This document shows positions 48,300 through 60,546 of a DNA stretch of 64,000 nt, in pieces. How positions within the stretch are numbered: position 1 is the first letter of the stretch; the number at the start of each line of letters is the position of its first letter. The position numbers were made by a program, and so were the translations under genes. The notes under the pieces were generated by a model, which saw only the letters and a program-made list of their open reading frames with translations, had not been told where the DNA came from and did not search any database. Origin of the DNA: Gnetum montanum (Eukaryota; Streptophyta; Gnetopsida; Gnetales; Gnetaceae); the NCBI GenBank assembly GCA_015680685.1, contig MNCI01027250.1, positions 5,747 through 69,746 on the forward strand, written 5' to 3'.

Positions 48300-50857
48300 T
48301 AATCAATGATGGCATGGGTTAACATAATAGTGTGCGTTGAGTATGGTTTTTGGTTTGAAGGAAGCTCCAAAGATTTAAATGATGATAAGGCATTTGGATA
48401 ATTAGCCACTTGTGGTTGTAAAGACTTGGTTGGACTGTTGGTTCTAAATAAAGGTCTCTTCTTTGATCGGTTGTTTGAACCAGTAGTAGGTTGAAGATTA
48501 ATAGCCCTTGTAGTGTTATGTTGCTACGGGTGGGCAAGAAGCTCGCACCACATAGTTGGAGTAGATGGTAATGGAGACAAGGGTGGAAGAGATATAGACA
48601 GATAAGAAGGATAGTACATATGTGGAGCATCACCCCAAGAAGAAGAAGTTCTATAGTACTCGGGGGTCTGGTAGTGAGGTTGAAGAGTAACGTGACTAGT
48701 AGAGTCACGTGGAGAGATCATCTATTGAACATAACACCCATATGGGTCAGGTTGATGGTAAGGGTACTATTGACGTGGTGGTGGCATTCCCTATGGTTGT
48801 GGGTGTTGTCATCATTGATACTATTCATTCAGTTGTGGTGGAGCTCCACTTGGATAATATGTTTAAGGGTTGGTGGAATTTCCTTGGGTTACCTTGAGGA
48901 TAAGGTAACCTTTTGGGTGCTTGCCATTTGTTTAATTGTGGGTTTAGTGCATACATCCTAGACTCTTGCAGATGTGACACCATTGGGCAACAGCCCTTAG
49001 GATGTTCATATTGGAAAATCTCACATCCACCATCATTTTTTGTGTCTGAATCCATAACTTCTTCAATGATGGTAACCTTGACCTTACCCATGTTATGTGC
49101 ACACTCAACTTCTTTCTTTTTCCTTCTCTCTTGATCACTACTTTGTTCTCTAGACTCTCTACTATTTTTAGAAAAGTTTGAAATTTTTCATTTAGGGAGT
49201 TCCACATTTGATCTACCTTTGTCAATAATTTTGATGCAAATTTTTGAATGGGAAAAGTCTTTCTATTCACCATTTCTTTAAGTGATGACTCTTCTTCATC
49301 TTCACAAAATCTAATTCCCTTCTTTCAGAGAGAAGGATCTCTGTTGTACTTTTATGGACTTTCTCTTTTCCTCAACTCACCTTCCTTCTTATCAACTTGC
49401 TCCAAAGTTCTTTGTATTTAATGAGCTTTGAGCTCAGATAGCCTTCCTTGGGCATAATTCCTAAGGGTTCTTTGCATTTCATACCTAAGCCCATCTACAA
49501 GATGGTGTAGTTGTTCCTTTTGCAAGTAACCATGGCTAGGGCAATGATGTAATAATGAATAATATCGGCCCATGGAAGCATCCAAGGGTTTGTGTCCTCC
49601 TTGTTTCCATCCTTGGATTTTCTTACACAGGTTGGACACTTAGGAGTATGTTTGATACTTATCATTGAATAGCTCCAACATGGTACTCCATCGACGAATG
49701 GATTCTAGTTCTAAGGACCGGTACCAACTTTCTGCTTCCTCGATCAGTGTCTATGAAAACAACTTTAGCTTTTGCCACTTATTTTCTATATTCTACAAGG
49801 CACATGCATCATGGAATGTTTGTAAATGGTTTTGAGGATTAGCATTATATCCCCCTTCAAATCGTGGGATGTTATTCATGTCTATTCTTTTTATCCTACT
49901 ATCTTTCTAGTGCCTTGTTGGGATCCTAACAGCCTCTGTTATATTTAACATATTTCAGGTGGTGAGTAGGGGTTCATTGTGATCATGCTACCTATGGCAT
50001 CTATGATGCCTATGTTGTTCCCTACTCTCCCTCCTTTCATGATGTGTCTCTCTAGAATGCGCTTGTCCCTTTCTCTACTATTTTTTCAGTGATTTCTATC
50101 TTGCCTACCATTATTTTTATGGTCTCACCCTCTGTGACTTCATTTAGATCCCAAAGGAGAGGGGAAAGAAGATGATGAAGGTGAAGAGGAAGGAGGACCA
50201 TCACCATGACGGTGCCTGTCAACTTCTCTTCGGTGGTCGTGGCCTTGATCATGGTCATGATCAGAATGTCTATCATTGTCATGTGTTTGTGTGCCTTTTC
50301 TAGACCCTTTTTGTCCATTGGTATCAAAACTTGGGTTATGAATAGTTGAGTGAAGATTTTGATACTCAACTCCTTGATCGAAGTTAGGGAGAGGAACATC
50401 TTTTTGTGGAAAACCTCTTGATATATGTTCACCACCATCAATTTTACTTAGGACATACAGGACATCCTGAGACCACTTCCCCTTCATGGATTTGTAATGT
50501 CTATCTTTTTGTAGATCCCTCTAGCATTGTGCCTCAGTGGGTTGATACTCTCTTGAATCTTGATCATGCACAATGTACTTTGACTGTAAGTGTTGCATAC
50601 TAATTCATGTGAGCACGAAGAAGCATGCTTAGGATTAAGCAATTGGGAGGTAATACTATGTTACCTTCTAAATCATGCCATCATAGTTTTTCATCCTAGT
50701 GGAGGATAAAGGTAAAGTCTAGTACATACTCATTAGGATGAGCATATACCATGTGAAACTATTGGGGCACTAGCAAATCATCATGTGCACCTTGCCTCCG
50801 ATTGTCCATGGTATCGAACCTAGTCGGTGAAGCACTCTCATAAGAAGAAGGAGACAT
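48300..50857 (-). pseudogene. gag: gag of element D, decayed
   Basis: Probable start at 50857 (M-S-P-S-S-Y-E-S). The capsid core matches A-C: KKIQGWKQ, SMGRYYSLLHHCPSHGY and YAQGRLSELKAH (49639-49418). The knuckle-like segment CEIFQYEHPKGCCP lies near 49020-48980, with the second Cys lost. The Pro/Ser/Tyr-rich tail (48721-48524) then runs on towards protease without the CMDPI C-terminal block of the pol-less copies. The N-terminal part 50487-50052 is rich in His, Asp and Ser and unlike A-C. Confidence 0.75.
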
Positions 50858-50973
50858 GATTGATTACTCAGTGTGTGGTACTCTTTTTCGATGATTGTAG
50901 GATAGCTAACTTTAAGGGTTTGTTCCAAAAATAGAAAGATTTCCTAAGTTCTAATTAGCCCACAAACAAAAAA

Positions 50974-50992
50974 ATCCCTGGCAATGGTGCCA
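50974..50992 (-). other. Primer-binding site, tRNA-Asp type (element D)
   Basis: TGGCACCATTGCCAGGGAT on the minus strand, one base inside the LTR. It differs from the tRNA-Asp complement at three bases, each the G of a CpG. It is the clearest copy and fixes the primer identity for the family. Confidence 0.8.
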
Positions 50993-50993
50993 A

Positions 50994-51843
50994 TGATGAG
51001 TGGCGAGGTAACCCTATGCCCAATCATACAAATACAAGCGTTCATGCATGATCCAGTCGAACTCCAAGGATTAAGTGCTTATGCACCTACATAGAACAAT
51101 GATGAGTTATGCAGTCATTATCTTCCCAAGCTTACTTGTAAGGTACAATTGTATGGTTAAGTGAACTTGAGATGTATGATTTTTATGTTTTTCTTTTATA
51201 TTTTCTATCTTGGTCTCCTAAGTGTGTGCAATGAAAATATTTTATTAAATAATGGGTTTTGTAGCTCTAATGTGAATCAAATCCTAACATCAATATCTAT
51301 TCCCACTCACATCTTGAACTAGTGTAACACTACTAGGATTACCAAATGCTAATTGTTACTAGGTTACCAAGTGTTCCACGTATGCTTGAAGTGGTCATGC
51401 TGAGTGTGCTAATTCATTGATAATTGATAATTAATAATTCTATGGAAATAACATTAATTAACTACTAAAAGCATCAAATAATAGTAAACAACATTAAATG
51501 CAATAATTAAGCTATTCTGAATGTTGCAAGGTTTATAACAAAGTCTGTCTCTATTTCTGGATACAAGGTGTGCTCAGGTACATAATGCTCAAATAAAGAT
51601 CTGTTCACTGTATGACTCCTACTACGGGCAGTCAGAAATAATTCTAACTATGGAATAGAAAAACTGCAAGAGTTCGGCTAAGGGATTGAAAAAAACTACC
51701 CCCTAGACCAAGTGCCCCTGTCTATTATTTATATCCAATGAGACAAGCTCTGACATTGCATGTCCGATGTTGCTTGGCCTATTCGATATTGCATATCTGA
51801 TATCGTGGATCTGATATTAGGTCACTTATTTGATGACTCATCA
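50994..51843 (-). repeat. 5' LTR of element D
   Basis: 850 bp, TGATGAGT to GACTCATCA. On the minus strand: U3 motif words (51745-51835), TATA-like GATATAAATAATAG (about 51722-51736) and an AATAATTAAG-rich R region. It is closer to the 3' LTR of D than to the LTRs of A-C. Confidence 0.85.
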
Positions 51844-51844
51844 G

Positions 51845-52075
51845 TAATGCTGTAGCAAAAAAACTTGTAAGATTTGTTTTTGTTCCCCATTGTTGATTAC
51901 TCAATTTGTAAAATTATTTTATAATGTTGCAGCAAAAAAAAAATTGTAAAATTTATTTATTTTTCTCCATTATTGATTACTCAATTTGTATAGGTATGTT
52001 ATAATGCTATAACAAAAAAATCTTAAAAGATTTATTTTTTCTTATTATTGATTACTCAATTTGTAAAATTATTTT
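51845..52075 (+). repeat. Three tandem units of about 75-80 bp
   Basis: Each unit has the order TAATGCTGTAGCAAAAAAA, AAGATTTRTTTTT, CCATTRTTGATTACTCAATT and TGTAAAATTATTTTATAA, with moderate divergence. The array starts directly at element D's LTR edge, so D may have inserted at it or removed earlier copies. Confidence 0.75.
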
Positions 52076-53078
52076 TCATAAAAATAGTCGATTCAATAGA
52101 TGCTAATAGATCTTCAAAAGTAATAGATCTTCAAAAGTAATAAATCTTTAATAAAAATTTATTTAACATCGATCCAATTATCATCACTAGGCTAGTATTG
52201 GAGTTACAAAGGACAAAAATAACCTGTCATTTTGTTAATAAGCTATTTAACAGTGACACAGGTAAAGCAGCATCTTGTACAGTGGTTTAATTCCTACCTA
52301 TATTGTTGCAAAACTTTGAAAGCTAAAAAAAAAATGCTACTAAAATAAGGTGCGTTTAAATTCCATATGCTTATGTTTTGGGACCATTTTCAAATTTCTC
52401 CAATTTACCTACATTTCTATGATCATTTTAAGTTCCGAACTAGGGTTTTTCATTTAATTGATAAGTTACATCACCTCAGGATGATGAAAATGTTTAAATT
52501 ATTATTTAAGTTAGCTCAATGTAGCACCCCATAAAAATTCGTAGTTATAAATTTGATTGCAGGAAATCCAAAATCCTATTTCCCTCTTTCAAAGAAGTTA
52601 AGCAGATTCACAAATGAGATTTTTATGCAATGCTACATTAAAGAGATTATAGAACATAGAACTTTTAAAATATGGATTTGTTCATATTGGGATGGGGTTG
52701 TTAGGGTAAAAATTAAAAAAAATTATTAAAAAAACAGCAACAATACATCTAGATGGTTCATGAACAAAAGAGCGATACAAAGTGCATTATTTCATAGCTT
52801 CAAAATACTAAAAGGATTAAGAGAGAAATGAAAAGCTCAATGGTTTTGCCATACCCTTAAAACCAATCCTAAAAATCCTCCCCTATAGAGTAAGAAAAGG
52901 CTTCTTATAAAAATAAATAAATAAAAGTTTGAATCATAAAAAACAGAAAATTCTAAATCTTTCAATAATATTAAGGAATAGTGCAAGGAACATCCTTCAA
53001 TGTACATAGGGATTAGAATAGAGAATTGATATTCATATGCTACTTCATTTATCATGAATTTAAAACAAATAGTTCAAA
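52076..53078. other. AT-rich sequence without recognised genes
   Basis: Nothing coding recognised. AATAGATCTTCAAAAGT is repeated back to back at about 52108-52140. TGTAGCACCCCATAAAAA at 52513 resembles a plant LTR start, but no partner end was found. Confidence 0.5.
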
Positions 53079-53178
53079 TTGTGCAATACAATTAGCATTG
53101 AAGATGAAGATCACATTTTCCTACAATGTTCTGCATTACAGCATTTTAGATATATGGAATATTATGGTTTCAAATTTG
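53079..53178 (+). pseudogene. LINE C-terminal zinc-knuckle scrap
   Basis: Plus strand gives LCNTISIEDEDHIFLQCSAL followed by QHFRYMEYYG. A Cys, then E-D, then H-x4-C with an aromatic after it fits the C-terminal CCHC-like motif of plant non-LTR retrotransposons. Only about 33 codons are recognisable and upstream RT was not seen, so this is a tentative fragment. Confidence 0.35.
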
Positions 53179-56008
53179 CTTAATCTATTTGCTTAATCTA
53201 TTGCAAATGTTACTAAGAAGACTTTGTAATTTTGTTAATGATGTTTTCAAAACTTAGCATGTATATTTCTATGATCTAATAAATTTAGAATGTCTATATC
53301 ATAATAAAATTTTAATTTTTGTTTCACTTTCATTAGTGGTATAATCTACTCACTATAATATGTTTAGTTAATGAGAAATTTATCTATTAATAGGATTCAT
53401 TGCCCATATAAGTAATTCAATGTACAAACTATTAGAATCAACAACTTTTTCAGTTAATAATCTAGTATTTCCTTTTATTACTTCATTTATAGTAAAGTAA
53501 ATGGATGCATAACAAAACCTAAAATAACATTTATTAGTTTCTCCTGCAAAGATATTATTGTAGAACCTACAAATTCCATGAAAAAGGATATTGAGTAATG
53601 GAGAGATTTTTCATTGAAAATGCCTTCAAAATTTTTTGGCCTTAATCATGTATACAGAATGCTCTTCTTGCTTTCTAACAATAACTCTTCTTTTTCCAAA
53701 GTAAGCATTTGTACTACTTAATCAAAATTTGTCTTTATTTCTTGTTAGCTATTTTAATGTCCTTCCTAACATGCACACATTCATCATCAAACCAATTTTA
53801 TAAAACATTATGATCTTGATCATTAATAACCTATTCTTCTAAGAAAACCTACTTCAACATGTCCTTTAAAACATTATGATCTTGATCATTAATAACCTAT
53901 TCTCTCTCTCTCTCTATCTCTCTCTCTCTCACTTTTATTCTTATTGGATACATTAATTTGTGAGTATGGGGAATTTGGATATTTTATTTTATTTTAATAT
54001 CTTAATCACATACTTATAATTTTTTATGGAGAAATTAATTTATTTTAGTTTACTTTGGAAACAAAAATATGTAAAGGAAACATGCCTATGGTTGTAACTT
54101 ATTATACATGACAATCAACTATTTGGGAGTTGTTGAAGTTGTTTCATGGGAACTATTGTGAAATACTAACATAAATTAATACTTGATATTTAATATAATT
54201 AATCTTTTATTTAAAATAATTACTACATATGACATTCAATGTTGGAGTACTCTTCTAAAAATATTAATTCTAGTAATAGGTTATTTATTCCATTATTCTA
54301 ATAATAGATCATGTTCATTTGTTATTATTATAGAGATAGATAAAAATTTGTTAATTAGTATTTTTATTATATTTTTTTGGTTATATAATAGGAAATTTAG
54401 TTTTCATAAGCCATTTAAATCAAGAATTACTTATTTAATACTTTTCGTTATTTTATTATGCTTAAGTACATGAACTTAAAATTAAATTATTAAATAAGAA
54501 ACCCCTCAAAATATTAGTAGAATCTCAATAAAAAATCATTTTATATATCTTTGAATGAGTTTTATTTCAAAATGATTGAAACATATTAGATTTAGCATTT
54601 TTGTTATACTACAATGTTGCTGGTACATGATAATTATTGTTCTTGATCTAATTTCATTTCATCTATATATGATAGAAACTCTAAATGATGATAGCATAAT
54701 TCTCCTAGCTCATCTAAAGAATCATTACCTAGGGGCTCTTGGGAGGGTCAATAGATGAGCTAAAGCCTAATATCTTTGAAGTGGTTGTGCTTAGGCTTGA
54801 ACTCAAGTCTTATAACTTGAGAAACAAGTACCTTACCAACCCTCCAAATGGTGGTCATTTTAGTAGCTTATCTTGTTAAAATATGCTATAGATTGAATAC
54901 TTTTGAATAGAAGGCAAAACAAAATCAATACAAAACTTACGTGAGGTACTTGAGGTCATGTAAAAGTTAAAAAATGTGGAAACATTGTTAAACCATTACA
55001 AATTACTACAAATGTATTCATATAGGTTGAGTATGTAATTCCATAAGTAGGTTGCTGATTAATATGATGTGTTTCCATGGACATAGTATACAACATATCA
55101 CATTTAGTCATTTATTGTGACCCTGTCATGATGTTGTTTGTGCATTTTAAGAACCTCACATGAATACCTAAGTAGCACTACCCAAGTAGTGGTTGGACTA
55201 ACCCATTCATATATATAAATATAAAATAATTTGAAAAGTTTGCATAAATCAAAATATGCTTTTAATTGTAGAATAAGGAGCTTTAAAAGTGGAGATTACA
55301 AGTTCAACATACAATAGTTTATTAAAATTAGGATTTCAAATCCTTGAAAAAGTACAAGAAATTTTATTAAAGATCTTATAGATTCTATGTTATAAGTATT
55401 CAATGATTTTGTGTTATGAGTTTTTTTGTAAAGAAATAATGAAAAATATGAAAAATTAAAATTCGAAGATCATGTTGATTTCATTAAAAATTTGTGGAAT
55501 GTGAATTTTAAAATTGTGAAAAATATTTAAAGGTTAAATATTTTATAAAATGACGAGGAATTCTTTGAAATGAATTTTACTATGACAATTAAAAAAAATC
55601 TGAATTTTGATTTTTAATAGAGTTTATTCATAAGAAATTTGAAAATTTTGAATTAGAATGAAAAATCAGAACAATGTAAATTCTAAAACATGAGAAAGGT
55701 GTTATTTGATTTAGATTTCTATGCTTTTTGAAAAATCAATTTGATTTGCAACAAATATAAAATTCTTAATTTTGATAAATCTAGATTTTACTTAATGCAT
55801 ATCTATTTATGATTTATTTTTTATTTTTGCATCTTAATTTAAACATCATTAGGTACCTTCATGGTTTTCTAAATTTTCAACTACTTTTCAGGGTAATGTG
55901 CCTCGTGAAGCATAGCACATGAGTATTAAATGATGGATCATTGTATTTTTTTTACAACACTCGTAGCATATACCATGACATTCTAATGTTCTAAGTTATG
56001 TTTAGTAT
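53179..56008. other. AT-rich sequence with minor repeats
   Basis: No gene recognised. A 37-base unit (AAAACATTATGATCTTGATC...) occurs at about 53803-53839 and 53867-53903. A CT microsatellite follows at 53900-53930. 54180-54480 and 55240-55860 are extremely AT-rich, and the longer frames there are leucine/isoleucine/phenylalanine runs typical of chance. Confidence 0.55.
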
Positions 56009-57777
56009 TGTTGGCAACCGTTTGGGACGCGACCACCAACGAGTGTCCTCGAACAGGATTTAGGTGCTTGCTAGTCTCTGGCAACACCAAGGCCCAGATC
56101 CCTCGAAATAAACTCAGTAGTTAATGTGAGTATGTGTGTGTGCTGTTGTGGCGTGCGGTTGTGAGAAATAGAATGATTGTGTTGTATGTAAACTACAAAT
56201 GACTTACTTTGAAGAGATTCAGCCAACTTTGCCAAGTACTGTGAGTTGTTGAAAATTTCCTATTTTGTTCAACTGCCTAGTCTACGAGATCCTTATAATA
56301 CCTACTTGTAACAAATAAAATTTTGCAAAAACATTTGAGCACAACTCCGCAATCTACTCCTAATTTTCCCCAGAGAAAGAGATAGTTCCACAAGAAAACT
56401 AGAAATAGAGCAAGATTCAATGGAAATAAGCAGAAAAGAAAAGAAAGTAGATTTGTGTAGATCTCAAATATTTAAACAAGGTAAAATGACACAAGTAAAC
56501 ACTTCACAATAAAGATATCCGAAATTCAATATCTACGAATTGTTCAAACTTCCAAGGCTCAAACAAGCAATATCTTCAAGAAGATCCTACTATGCTACCA
56601 AAAATTGCTGCGTAAACTACCACGTACGAGACTCTATTTTGGCTAGATAATAGATGGCAATGATTGCATTTAAATAGAACCTTTAAAAGACTTGACAATT
56701 TCTGATTGAAATACCACAGGAATTCACTTTAAAGATAAAAAGAAGCTATTCTGGTCCCATCAAAATACCAAAGATTTTCTGAACCCTCTCGACTACTGAA
56801 TTGTTCAACGGCGTGACTACAAACAAAGGCTCTCTTACAACAATCCCAATAGCAGTTCCCACATGTTGCACAATAATGAAATTTACTACTAAAATGCTCT
56901 TAAGGCTTTTAAACACAAGCGCTTCTATGAAAATATTTTAATAGAAATTTCTATTAGGCAACAAGAACAATAAGAGCAATTTAAAAATCCCAAAATTACT
57001 TGCCAAGGATGATACTATCTAAAACACTAGCTAAGCAATTTAAACAAAATAAAAGAAATAAAATACATAACTCACAGGACCATGACAAAGAGGCTGAAAT
57101 CTTTTCTTTAGCAAGCCATCTTAAAAGCAATCGTCACAATTTCTTCTTTACAAAGCTCTTCTCCCAAGACTCAAATTGTCTCCAAGTGAGAGCCCAAGTG
57201 ATCCCAATGTCTTTTCAAAAGTGTAATGTATGAGACCCCAATTGTGATGTGAGAAGTTATGATCCCCCCTTGACCCCTGAAGCCTTTTTATAGGGTTCCA
57301 AGGTAGGTAGGGAAGTTACAAAATATCATGGGTGGTTTTAACCACCATAGAGAAAAAAAAGCTACAATGGACAAGTGTCCTATTCCATGGCCAAGTGTCT
57401 TCATTCAGTTGCCAAGTGTCTTCATGTAGTTGCCAAGTGGCCTTGGTGGTTGAGAAGTAGCCCATTTAGTTGACAAGTGGCCTTGGTGGTTACAATATCA
57501 TAGAAAATTAAAATACAATCACTAAGTTACATAGAAATATAAGCTATAGTTGCAACTTACTCCATTCATATATATCCTCTTTATTTTTCTTTTTCAAAAT
57601 GAGATGTCAAGTCTTCTAAGTGATGTATAAGACCTCCCAAAAGTCCTAAAAAAGGAGATTCTCCTTCCCCTAGGGAAGTTACAATTTCAAAATATCCCAA
57701 AAATATCTCAAAAATATCTCTCCTATCTTCTCTCTCAAGTAATTTGACTAACCAATCAGAAGATTACTTGTCCAACA
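56009..57777 (-). repeat. Candidate solo LTR of an unrelated element
   Basis: The block starts TGTTGGCAACC and ends CCAACA, an inverted terminal pair typical of LTRs. On the minus strand it has a TATA box (CCTATAAAAAGGC, 57285-57297). U3 to its right contains about five copies of a 27-base unit around TTGCCAAGTG (57370-57490), and a moderately GC-rich end lies at 56010-56110. The flanking five bases (AGTAT and AGCTA) do not match, so the exact right end is uncertain. No internal retroelement sequence lies beside it. Confidence 0.4.
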
Positions 57778-59537
57778 AGCTAGGAGAAAGTTATGTGGTT
57801 TAGAAAGTTAGGAAATTATGCATAAAATGAGGAGCATTTTATGCTAAATTTAATGTAATGTGACATTAAATGGGATAATCAATATTGCAAATTTTAAATG
57901 GGTAGTAACTTATATGTTTCAAAATAATATTTTATGGCTTGAGATAATTGAAGGAAGGTTTCTAAATCAAGGCTTCATACAATGAGTACTTCCTGCTATG
58001 GATATATATCTACCTATATATATTTTTGGTTAATTTATACCTATACTTTAAGTGGCAGAAGTAATTGAATAATTTCTGGTAAAAGCGATGAAACGATTCT
58101 TCTTGTCTTCCCTGTAAATCGCGTGGAGGTTTCATCACAGTTCCAGGGCAATGGTCTTTCTCTTATTTCTTCCCAGAACCTGCAAGAACTGACACATGTT
58201 TGAAGCAAGATTCATATGCAGCATCATCCGAAGCCACTGATTCAAACCGCCCCCACACAATAGGGCCCTACAAAATCGTAACTGACAATCACCGCCAGAG
58301 AATGCTCGGCAACCGCATCTGGCTTTGCTATCACGTGTTGGAGAAGAAGGGTTTTCTTTTCTATTTTTAAGAACAAAGTGCTTAGCATTTTGATTGTTGG
58401 AGAGTTTTCTGTTTTGCCCTCAAAACTAATTTAGGGCTTCTTGCGTTTTTTCCCTGTTTGTCTTCCTGCGTTTTTTTTCTGTTTTCCTCCGCCATTGTCA
58501 CTGATTGCCGAATTATGGGCCAATGTTTTGTGGATCTTCATTTGGTGGATTCGTAGCCTGCATCATGAAAAAGAAAGAAAAAAAAATGCCACAGCCTACA
58601 AAACAAATTGGGGTTTTAACATGGCATAACCCCTTTCCTCGCGTATTTCGCAAATGAGGGTTCCAAAATTTGTTTTTGAAGTAATATCCCTACGTTTAGT
58701 GAAGATGTCCGTCTGTGCTAGGGTGAACATCGTGGTGAGTGGTGTTGTGCATTTTCCTGCAATGCAGTCTCCTCTACTTTCACTGTTTTCCTTATCTCCA
58801 CTGTTTTTCTCTTCAGCAGGTATAGTATACGGTGGATGTTGATTTGCCTTTCTTCTACATAATCTTCAAAACAACGAAGGTGTTGCTGGTTTTGTTACAT
58901 TTTTGATTTTGTCTTGCAAGGAGTTTCAAATATTACCTTAAGGATATATCTGGGTTTTGACAACTGGGATCTGCAACTTAATGATTTCACATGAATAACA
59001 TACTTCCTTCCTTGCCATAGTACTAATTTCTGATTTTAATAAAGAGATAATTTGGCACCTTTATCTTATATTCAGAAGGCTTCAACATCAAATTCTTCAC
59101 CAGTGAATTACTTCCCTAAAAACACCCAACCTTCAACACTAAAGCTGAAATTTACTTGTGCATTTACAACCATAGATTCTTCCAATAAAATATTTCAACT
59201 GTTCCATGGAATGGCCAAATGTGCCAACAAGTATTACAAGTTGTCACATGGAAAAGTAGTGAGAAAAGTAACCTAGAACACTGGAACAATGATTATGTCT
59301 AAATTGTAGCTTATCTCTTTGAATTTTCATTTGATGTCATTGTGGATTAAAAAACACACACTCTAGAGGAAGTGAATAGGGTGAGTAATAAAAAATCATT
59401 AAGGTTTTTTGCATAAAAATTATTAACCAAATAAAAAATCCTTAATAAGCTTATGTAATATGAGTTATATGAGTTAAATGATTGAAGCACAATGCATGGA
59501 TCTTCATATAATATTAACATATTCATGTAAGCATAAC
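57778..59537 (+). other. Higher-GC region with possible gene remnants
   Basis: 58080-58375 is less AT-rich than its surroundings and has a plus-strand frame open for about 95 codons without an early ATG (it contains ATDSNRPHTIGPYKIVTDN), ending in TAA near 58370. A G-box-like CACGTG lies near 58333. Short plus frames at 58441-58629, 58654-58842 and 59052-59276 follow, with splice-like GTGAGT (near 58734) and TTCAG (near 59070). I recognise no protein family. It could be a host promoter and exons, or another repeat. Confidence 0.2.
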
Positions 59538-60320
59538 GATGAGTAGTAGATTGTAATTAGTGGATGGACAAGGTAAGTATACTAGTAAACTGATAAGGAG
59601 TTAGTGATCATTGTCTTACTAGTTAGAGTTAGTGAGGTCCAGAATGTATGATTTTAACTCTGAGCAAGGTATATGATAAAATGATGTTGGTTGGCTTTAA
59701 TAATGCTAAAAGTAAACATAATGGAAATGAATGTAAATTTTATTTTTAAGTACAATGAAAATGTAAAGCTATTCTAGCCTATGGCGATAAGTATCTATTC
59801 ATAGCTTTCTATACAAATCCTAGGTAGATGTAATCATTACTGGGCTTACCAAGTAAATTTACTATTGAGAAAATCAAGTAAAGTTACAACTAAGCTATCA
59901 AATAATTATACTTTACACTTAAAACTATTTGTACTCATTCTTCCTTACTAATGAACATTGGAATAGTAAATGACTTAGAAAATGTAAATGGAAAGTTAAT
60001 CTATTCTATGTGAGATGCTGTAATGATGAAGAATAATCTCAATCCTTATTGTTATTCATGAATTATATCTAGGAATAATCTACTTGAATAAAGATGGCAT
60101 ACAACCATAATTTAGCACACTATGGACATTCACAAATAACTCTTTAAGAAAACAAACTACAAGAATTTACTAAGTGCTAGCTAAAATTAGTTTTTGATCC
60201 AACTGTGGGCTTGTATTTATCAGAATGACTATGGCCCACTATATCATATCTACAACAACATATGTTAAGTTACGATATTTCATTTTTGATATCATAGTCC
60301 ATAATAAGAGTGTTTCATCA
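59538..60320 (-). repeat. 3' LTR of element F, diverged
   Basis: Aligns in order with the minus LTRs of A and D: GATGAGTAGT at the left, the TTACCAAGTA and AAGTGTA-type middle, AATCTCAATCCTTATTGTTATTCATGAATT (R/polyadenylation area, about 60028-60058) and U3 ATATC words (60260-60300), then TTTCATCA at 60320. The left boundary is estimated from CGATGAGTAG and could be off by some bases. Confidence 0.55.
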
Positions 60321-60546
60321 TACCCCTATGACTAACTAAAAACTCCTCCTTTAGTTCAATTAAAAGGAAGATAGAGTTTCTTACAAAATTGTGGGGTTAC
60401 ATGGACTTAATATCATGAAACATATGTACATGACTTACTCTACTATAAATGTTGCATCTTTACTCAAGCGGTGTTACAAAATTATCATATAATACATGAT
60501 TGATATATGATAAAAATAAAAAAAAACAAAATTGGATGTAGCTTCT

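Larger units (their letters stand above)
41883..51843 (-). mobile_element. Element D: pol-bearing LTR retrotransposon of the same family
   Basis: Minus orientation: 5' LTR (50994-51843), tRNA-Asp-type primer-binding site, gag (50857-48300), protease, RT, RNase H and integrase (48260-44745), a post-integrase spacer, polypurine tract and 3' LTR (41883-42709). The gene order PR-RT-RH-IN makes it Ty3/Gypsy. The box LELKPLPTNVEYAFL before RT, the FMDD active site and the tRNA-Asp primer match the Athila/Tat branch. LTR ends, primer site, Gag, spacer and 3' leader match A-C. ORF2 is absent: the spacer runs in under 800 bases to the polypurine tract. All genes are decayed. Only the right LTR edge is clean, so no target duplication could be read. 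Confidence 0.85.

Noticed and set aside
13720-50857. CRISPR arrays, operons or bacterial-type systems
   Set aside because: No regularly spaced short repeats, no ribosome-binding sites, and gene structure with GT-AG introns and LTR elements shows a plant nuclear sequence.
52513-52530. TGTAGCACCCC as an LTR start
   Set aside because: No matching end, TATA box or primer-binding site at a plausible distance.
54183-54473. 96-codon hydrophobic plus frame as a membrane protein
   Set aside because: Ile/Leu/Phe/Tyr runs come from extreme AT content. No start context or homologous motif.
54786-54850. TTGAACTCAAGTC region as a tRNA or SINE
   Set aside because: No cloverleaf, and no A and B boxes with proper spacing.
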